A DNA stretch of 64,000 bases from Streptomyces sp. ISL-94. GTDB taxonomy: Bacteria; Actinomycetota; Actinomycetes; Streptomycetales; Streptomycetaceae. The stretch spans positions 50,576 to 114,575 of the forward strand of contig NZ_JAGGOZ010000064.1 of the NCBI RefSeq assembly GCF_018614075.1, given 5' to 3'. Position numbers and translations under genes: made by a program. Under the pieces are notes generated by a model. That model worked only from the letters and a program-made list of their open reading frames with translations. It searched no databases and had not been told where the DNA came from. Within the stretch, counting starts at the first letter, position 1. Each line of letters begins with the position of its first letter. Positions 60,575-64,000 of the stretch are shown here, piece by piece.

Positions 60575-61026
60575 GGAAGCGACTCCTGTCACTACGGGGA
60601 CGGCGGTCTGATGAACGGCAAGACCTGTCCATCCTCGCGGCGCGCACCCCTGCTCCGAATCAGCCGACATGCCCGTTCTCCGGCCCACTGGAGGCTGACA
60701 CGGGGGCACGCGTGTCCTCCTCTGGTATGACGGGACCCCTGACCCGGGACGGAGGCGCGGCGCCCGGCGCGGGGGAGGCGAGGGGGGAGGCGCGGGGTGG
60801 CGAAGAGTGGCGCACGGGGTGGCGCAAGCCATCGAAATCCCGTCATTCCCGGGGCGTACGTGATCGTCCCCGAGAGCGCGCCCACCGTGCGTTCTGCGGC
60901 CTGACGGCCCCTCAAGCGCCAATAAAATAAGACAACATCGGAAAGACGGCCCGATTGTCGCGAGGGTGATCCGGATAGGCTCGGCGTAGCGTTCATGGCT
61001 TTTTCAAACGGGGGCCGCTACGCCCT
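60575..61026. other. intergenic region between the ABC operon and bldA
   Basis: 452 bases with no supported gene. It includes a GC-rich G-run stretch (about 60750-60800), an unusual AT-rich AATAAAATAAG (60921-60931), an inverted repeat GACAA...TTGTC (60931-60935 and 60955-60959) with weak extension, and TAGGCT at 60976-60981 as a possible -10 for bldA. The matching -35 is unclear (TTGTCG at 60955-60960 gives only 15-base spacing). Confidence 0.55.
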
Positions 61027-61108
61027 GCCCGGATGGTGGAATGCAGACACGGCGAGCTTAAACCTCGCTGGCCTTCGGGCCGTGCCGGTTCAAGTCCGGC
61101 TCCGGGCA
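61027..61108 (+). tRNA. bldA: tRNA-Leu (anticodon UAA), bldA
   Basis: 82-nt class II tRNA. Acceptor arms GCCCGGA (61027-61033) and TCCGGGC (61101-61107), discriminator A. The anticodon stem GCGAG/CTCGC encloses CTTAAAC, anticodon UAA, decoding the rare codon UUA; a long variable arm (TGGCCTTCGGGCCG region) and GGTTCAAGTCC T-arm follow. In Streptomyces this is BldA, whose availability gates translation of TTA-containing developmental and antibiotic genes. No CCA encoded. Confidence 0.95.
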
Positions 61109-61255
61109 CTCCGCAGGTCCCGCGAGGTGCCCGTGTTTGTCCTCCTGCGCTGCGCCATGCCTTCTTCTAAGATCCTCCTCCAGCAGTAGGGTGCTTTCTT
61201 TGCGAGCGCATTACTCTTGATGCAAGGCCGCGCTCGGTGGCCACGGAGGAGTGAG

Positions 61256-62113
61256 ATGAGGAGCAGTAACCCGGTCTTCTCGCGACGGGGGTTCAGCCGC
61301 GACAACGGTGGCTACGCGGGGTTTGACGCGCAGCAGCACCAGCAGGCCGGGACCGCGACCAACCCGTACGCGACGAACCCCTACGCAACCGACCCGGCCA
61401 CGGGCATGCCGCAGGCGCCGGCGCGCACCAACGCGATGACCATGGACGACGTCGTGAGCCGTACGGCCATGACGCTCGGCACGCTCATCGTCACGGCGAC
61501 CCTGTCCTGGGTCCTGCTGCCGGTCGACCCGGCCAACGTGGGCAAGTCGTACGGCATCGGCATCGGCGCGGCCCTGGTCGCGTTCGTCCTGGCGATGGTC
61601 CAGTCCTTCAAGCGCAAGCCGGTCCCGGCCCTGATCCTGGGCTACGCCGCCCTCGAGGGCGTCTTCCTCGGTGTCATCAGCGCCGCGACCAGCACCTACC
61701 TGGGCCCCGGCGTGGTCATCCAGGCCGTGATGGGCACGATGTGCGTCTTCGCCGCCGTGCTCTTCGCCTACAAGATGGGCTGGATCCGCGTCAACCGGCG
61801 CTTCACCGGCTTCGTCATGGCCGCCGCCATGGGCTTCATCCTGCTCATGGTCGCGAACTCGCTGTTCGCCCTCTTCGGCGGCGGTGACGGCCTCGGCTTC
61901 CGCAGCGGCGGCCTCGGCCTGCTGTTCGGCGCCATCGGCGTCATCCTCGGTGCCTGCTTCCTCGCCATGGACTTCAAGCAGGTCGAGGACGGCATTGCCT
62001 ACGGCGCGCCCCGCGAGGAGTCCTGGCTGGCGGCCTTCGGCCTCACCCTGACCCTCGTGTGGATCTACCTGGAGATGCTGCGCATCTTCCAGATCCTCTC
62101 GGGCGACGATTAG
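61256..62113 (+). CDS. Bax inhibitor-1/YccA-family membrane protein
   Basis: 285 residues. A soluble N-terminus (about 1-60, with NPYATNPYATDP repeats) precedes seven membrane spans. Family marks: VVSRTAMTLGTLIVTATLSWVLL, YAALEGVFLGVISAA, GFVMAAAMGFILLMVANSL and a C-terminal DFKQVEDGIAYGAPREESW loop carrying the acidic pair of the BI-1 pore. Possibly a proton-linked cation leak channel. ATG 61256 is behind GGAGGA. Confidence 0.9.
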   Translation: MRSSNPVFSRRGFSRDNGGYAGFDAQQHQQAGTATNPYATNPYATDPATGMPQAPARTNAMTMDDVVSRTAMTLGTLIVTATLSWVLLPVDPANVGKSYGIGIGAALVAFVLAMVQSFKRKPVPALILGYAALEGVFLGVISAATSTYLGPGVVIQAVMGTMCVFAAVLFAYKMGWIRVNRRFTGFVMAAAMGFILLMVANSLFALFGGGDGLGFRSGGLGLLFGAIGVILGACFLAMDFKQVEDGIAYGAPREESWLAAFGLTLTLVWIYLEMLRIFQILSGDD

Positions 62114-62150
62114 CAGGACCGGTAGCCGCCTCACGGCTGTCCACAGCATG

Positions 62151-62188
62151 GGGAAGACCCCGCGAGCACCCGCTCGCGGGGTCTTCCC
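62151..62188. terminator. hairpin terminator after the BI-1-family gene
   Basis: Perfect 17-bp arms (62151-62167 and 62172-62188) with a 4-base loop; it lies between convergent genes and can serve both. Confidence 0.87.
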
Positions 62189-62234
62189 GTGTCGTGGAGC
62201 GTCACAGGACGGAGTCGGGGGAGAGGGGGAGGGC

Positions 62235-62465
62235 TCAGCCGAACCGGCGGGCGGCTCTGCGCAGGTCGTACTCGTGGATGATCGCCTTGGCCTGGCCGTA
62301 CGACAGCTCGTGCGCGCCGCGCAGCCAGCTGACCTTCTCCTCGAACCGGACGAGGGAGGGGCCGTCGTCGACGGCGCGGAGCCAGTCGGAGACCTCACGA
62401 CCGGTGGTTTCGGGGATTCTGTCGATCATGTTGCGGTGTGTCTGCTCGGAGAACTCTACGGACAT
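62235..62465 (-). CDS. small DUF4287-like protein
   Basis: 76 residues. MSVEFSEQTHRNMIDRIPETTG, then EVSDWLRAVDDG and LRGAHELSYGQAKAIIHEY match the DUF4287 pattern, in which a WL...H.L.hG.A..l motif recurs. No enzymatic residues are evident. ATG 62463-62465 with GGAGG upstream. Function unknown. Confidence 0.8.
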   Translation of the reverse strand: MSVEFSEQTHRNMIDRIPETTGREVSDWLRAVDDGPSLVRFEEKVSWLRGAHELSYGQAKAIIHEYDLRRAARRFG

Positions 62466-62566
62466 GGGCGCCTCCGGAGGTATCGCCGTGCTGCTCTCTT
62501 CACGCGAGCGTGCCGGAGAGTTCGCCCGTTGGCAATGGTGCCCGGGCGGCGCGTAAGGTCGGCCGG

Positions 62567-62902
62567 GTGCTGGATACTTCGCCCCTGACCGCCGTTGTGG
62601 AACGTTTCGCCGATCGGCTACGGGCCGCGCCGCAGAGCCGCCTCCAGCAGGGGGCCGCGGCAGAGGCGCTGGAGCTCGCCCGCGAGCTCTGCGCCCGGGC
62701 CCAGGCCCTGGAGGGCGCCGCCGTACGGGAGATGCCGGACGCGGGGATCTTCGTCGTCGGTGACCAGGTGGCGGTGGCCGGCCTGGACCTCGCCGAGGCG
62801 CTGCGCGGCGTACGGTCCGGGGAAACGGCGACGGCCCCGTCCGGTGTGCTGGACGAGGCCGTGCGGCTGGTGGAGCAGGCGGAAGTCAGAGCGATGCGAT
62901 GA
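62567..62902 (+). CDS. hypothetical protein, 111 residues
   Basis: Helical N-terminal half (PLTAVVERFADRLRAAPQSRL, then ALELARELCARAQALEG) and a beta-rich GIFVVGDQVAVAGLDLAEAL part. The frame is open from 62438, but GTG 62567 after GGTCGGCC begins the plausible protein. No family recognised. Its 3' end overlaps the convergent gene at 62886 by 17 bases, suggesting tight packing or a slightly wrong end for one of them. Confidence 0.6.
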   Translation: MLDTSPLTAVVERFADRLRAAPQSRLQQGAAAEALELARELCARAQALEGAAVREMPDAGIFVVGDQVAVAGLDLAEALRGVRSGETATAPSGVLDEAVRLVEQAEVRAMR

Positions 62903-63701
62903 CGCGGTCCGCGAGGATGTAGACGTTGCTGTCGGGGTCCTCGGCGTCGCCGCAGGAGAAGGTCAGCGCATAGGCGCCGGAGATGCCCGAGCCGCCCAGC
63001 AGGACCGGCGCGGTGCCCGAGCGCAGGGCCTCGGCGAGGCGCTCCGCGGTCTCCCGGTGTCCGGGGGTCATGCACAGCGTGGTGCCGTCGGTGAAGACGT
63101 ACACGTCGAGCGTGCCCAGCGGGCCGGGGCGGACGTCCGCGAGGGCCGTACGGGCCTCCGCGAGCTCCTCCAGGCGGCTGACGGTGCGCTCGTGGTCGGC
63201 GCCGGGGGCCGAGGCCTGGGCCGGCACGAAGTCGGGGTGCGACGGGTGGCGCCGGCGGGCGGCGGCCAGCTCGGCCGAATCCTCCGGGTACTCGTCGACG
63301 ACCTCGTCGCCCAGAACCGGGTCCAGACCCACCAGGTCCGCCTGCCGGGGCAGGAAGACCGGGCTGTCCTCCCCGAAGCCTGGCAGGCCGCCCAGCAGCG
63401 AGGGGGCGTCGGCGGCGTCGCGGGCCTCCTGCGCGGCCCAGAAGGCGCGCGCCTCGGCCAGCTCGCGCTCGCGCTCCTCGGCGAGGGCTTCGGCCACCGC
63501 GGCCCGTATCTCGGCGGCGGGGGACTCCACGGCGCTGCGGGCGTGCGGCACGGCCGCACCGCGCGACTGGACCGGCACCGCCAGCTCGCCGCGCAGGGCC
63601 GTGACCTGCTTGCGCAGGCCGTGGACGGCGTGCAGCGCAGCAGCGCCCACGGCCGTGGCAGCGGCTGTGGTCAGCAGCAGGGCAAGAGACATGGCGCTCA
63701 C
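62886..63701 (-). CDS. membrane-anchored hypothetical protein
   Basis: 271 residues. Signal-anchor LALLLTTAAATAVGAAALHAV (about 5-25), a helical Ala/Glu-rich middle (AAEIRAAVAEALAEERERELAEAR, quoted in part) and a C-terminal domain TLDVYVFTDGTTLCMTPGHRE, then LLGGSGISGAYALTFSC and SNVYILADRVIAS. No family recognised. GTG 63699-63701 follows AGGAG; ATG 63690-63692 is a possible alternative. Probably faces outward from the membrane. Confidence 0.72.
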   Translation of the reverse strand: MSAMSLALLLTTAAATAVGAAALHAVHGLRKQVTALRGELAVPVQSRGAAVPHARSAVESPAAEIRAAVAEALAEERERELAEARAFWAAQEARDAADAPSLLGGLPGFGEDSPVFLPRQADLVGLDPVLGDEVVDEYPEDSAELAAARRRHPSHPDFVPAQASAPGADHERTVSRLEELAEARTALADVRPGPLGTLDVYVFTDGTTLCMTPGHRETAERLAEALRSGTAPVLLGGSGISGAYALTFSCGDAEDPDSNVYILADRVIASL

Positions 63702-64000
63702 TGACTAACTCCTGAGGTGATTCGATCCCCCGACTTCCTACATCAGAGTGTCCTGACCTGGGAATGGCGTGCAGTGCATTACGTCACGAATTGGACAGGT
63801 CTTTCGTCACAGCGGGGCTAGCCGTATGGCATCTGACCTGCATATATGCCGGTCCCCCAGGAGATAGGTCACATCCTGGGGGAGATTCGGTCACAGGTCG
63901 GCCGCGACGGGGTTGGATCCCGGCCTCCGCAGGCCGCACGGGATCCGGCCGGATCCCATGCGGCGCCTGGGGCGTGGGGCAGCTCAGCCGCTCGCCTCTT
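63702..64000. other. end of window, no gene seen
   Basis: About 300 bases. There is a 10-bp inverted repeat (63853-63862 with 63874-63883, loop 11) that may be a terminator, and overlapping GGATCC-containing repeats near 63915-63958. I see no coding signal up to the edge. Confidence 0.5.

Noticed and set aside
60712..60930. 72-codon frame upstream of bldA
   Set aside because: Gly/Arg-rich composition, no ribosome site and no family likeness; it lies in probable promoter DNA.

Overview
The window is very GC-rich, actinomycete-style chromosomal DNA with strong third-position GC bias, frequent GTG/TTG starts, GTGA/ATGA start-stop overlaps and many long antisense shadow frames. Family content points firmly to Streptomyces: DUF397 and DUF5753-XRE regulators, two Rpf-LysM proteins, LAXTG sorting, a ydaO-type riboswitch, a coiled-coil Scy/FilP-like protein and a tRNA-Leu with anticodon UAA (bldA). 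The order ppc - pth - rplY - prsA - glmU - mfd - mazG - rpf - rpf - eno - divIC - ppx - ndh - cfa matches, as I recall it, the core S. coelicolor segment from roughly SCO3130 down to SCO3085, so most of the window looks like vertically inherited chromosome core rather than an island.

Layout. 1-6.1 kb: trans-aconitate methyltransferase (5' partial), a VOC protein, a TetR/desaturase operon and PEP carboxylase. 6.1-11.3 kb: LAXTG wall protein, pth, rplY, prsA, glmU and tRNA-Gln. 11.3-13.6 kb: a frame-broken HTH gene and an orphan histidine kinase. 13.6-18.4 kb: a compact toxin/immunity-like locus (SUKH-3, YwqJ-type deaminase, HNH/WHH nuclease-SUKH fusion, Imm35-collagen-like-deaminase-SUKH-4 fusion). 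18.5-24.0 kb: coiled-coil protein, a repeat-rich gap, a hydrolase with two frameshifts, a CGNR regulator, a membrane protein and a DHA2 exporter. 24.3-30 kb: ABC/FtsX operon, DUF2079 protein and a VapBC pair. 30-44.9 kb: mfd, a lone antitoxin, lipoproteins, a methyltransferase-like protein, a Ser/Thr kinase, a second PIN/Phd pair, a SurA-like lipoprotein, MazG and a divergent globin-reductase/P450 pair. 44.9-57.1 kb: two rpf genes, eno, divIC, DUF501, ppx, an RsbW-like/XRE/DUF397 module, a RelE-type module, ndh and cfa. 57.2-64 kb: a second ABC/FtsX operon, bldA, a BI-1 protein and small hypotheticals.

Functional themes. Central carbon and nucleotide supply (ppc, eno, prsA, glmU), translation and stress (pth, rplY, two tRNAs), respiration under probable Rex control (ndh), wall remodelling and resuscitation (rpf genes, one behind a c-di-AMP riboswitch), division (divIC) and development (bldA, the XRE/DUF397 module). 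Accessory elements are short: three type II toxin-antitoxin modules and the SUKH/deaminase/nuclease locus. That locus is the best candidate for an under-described system, because predicted effector and immunity domains sit on the same polypeptides and no secretion signal is visible. I could see no integrase, insertion sequence, CRISPR array or biosynthetic cluster.
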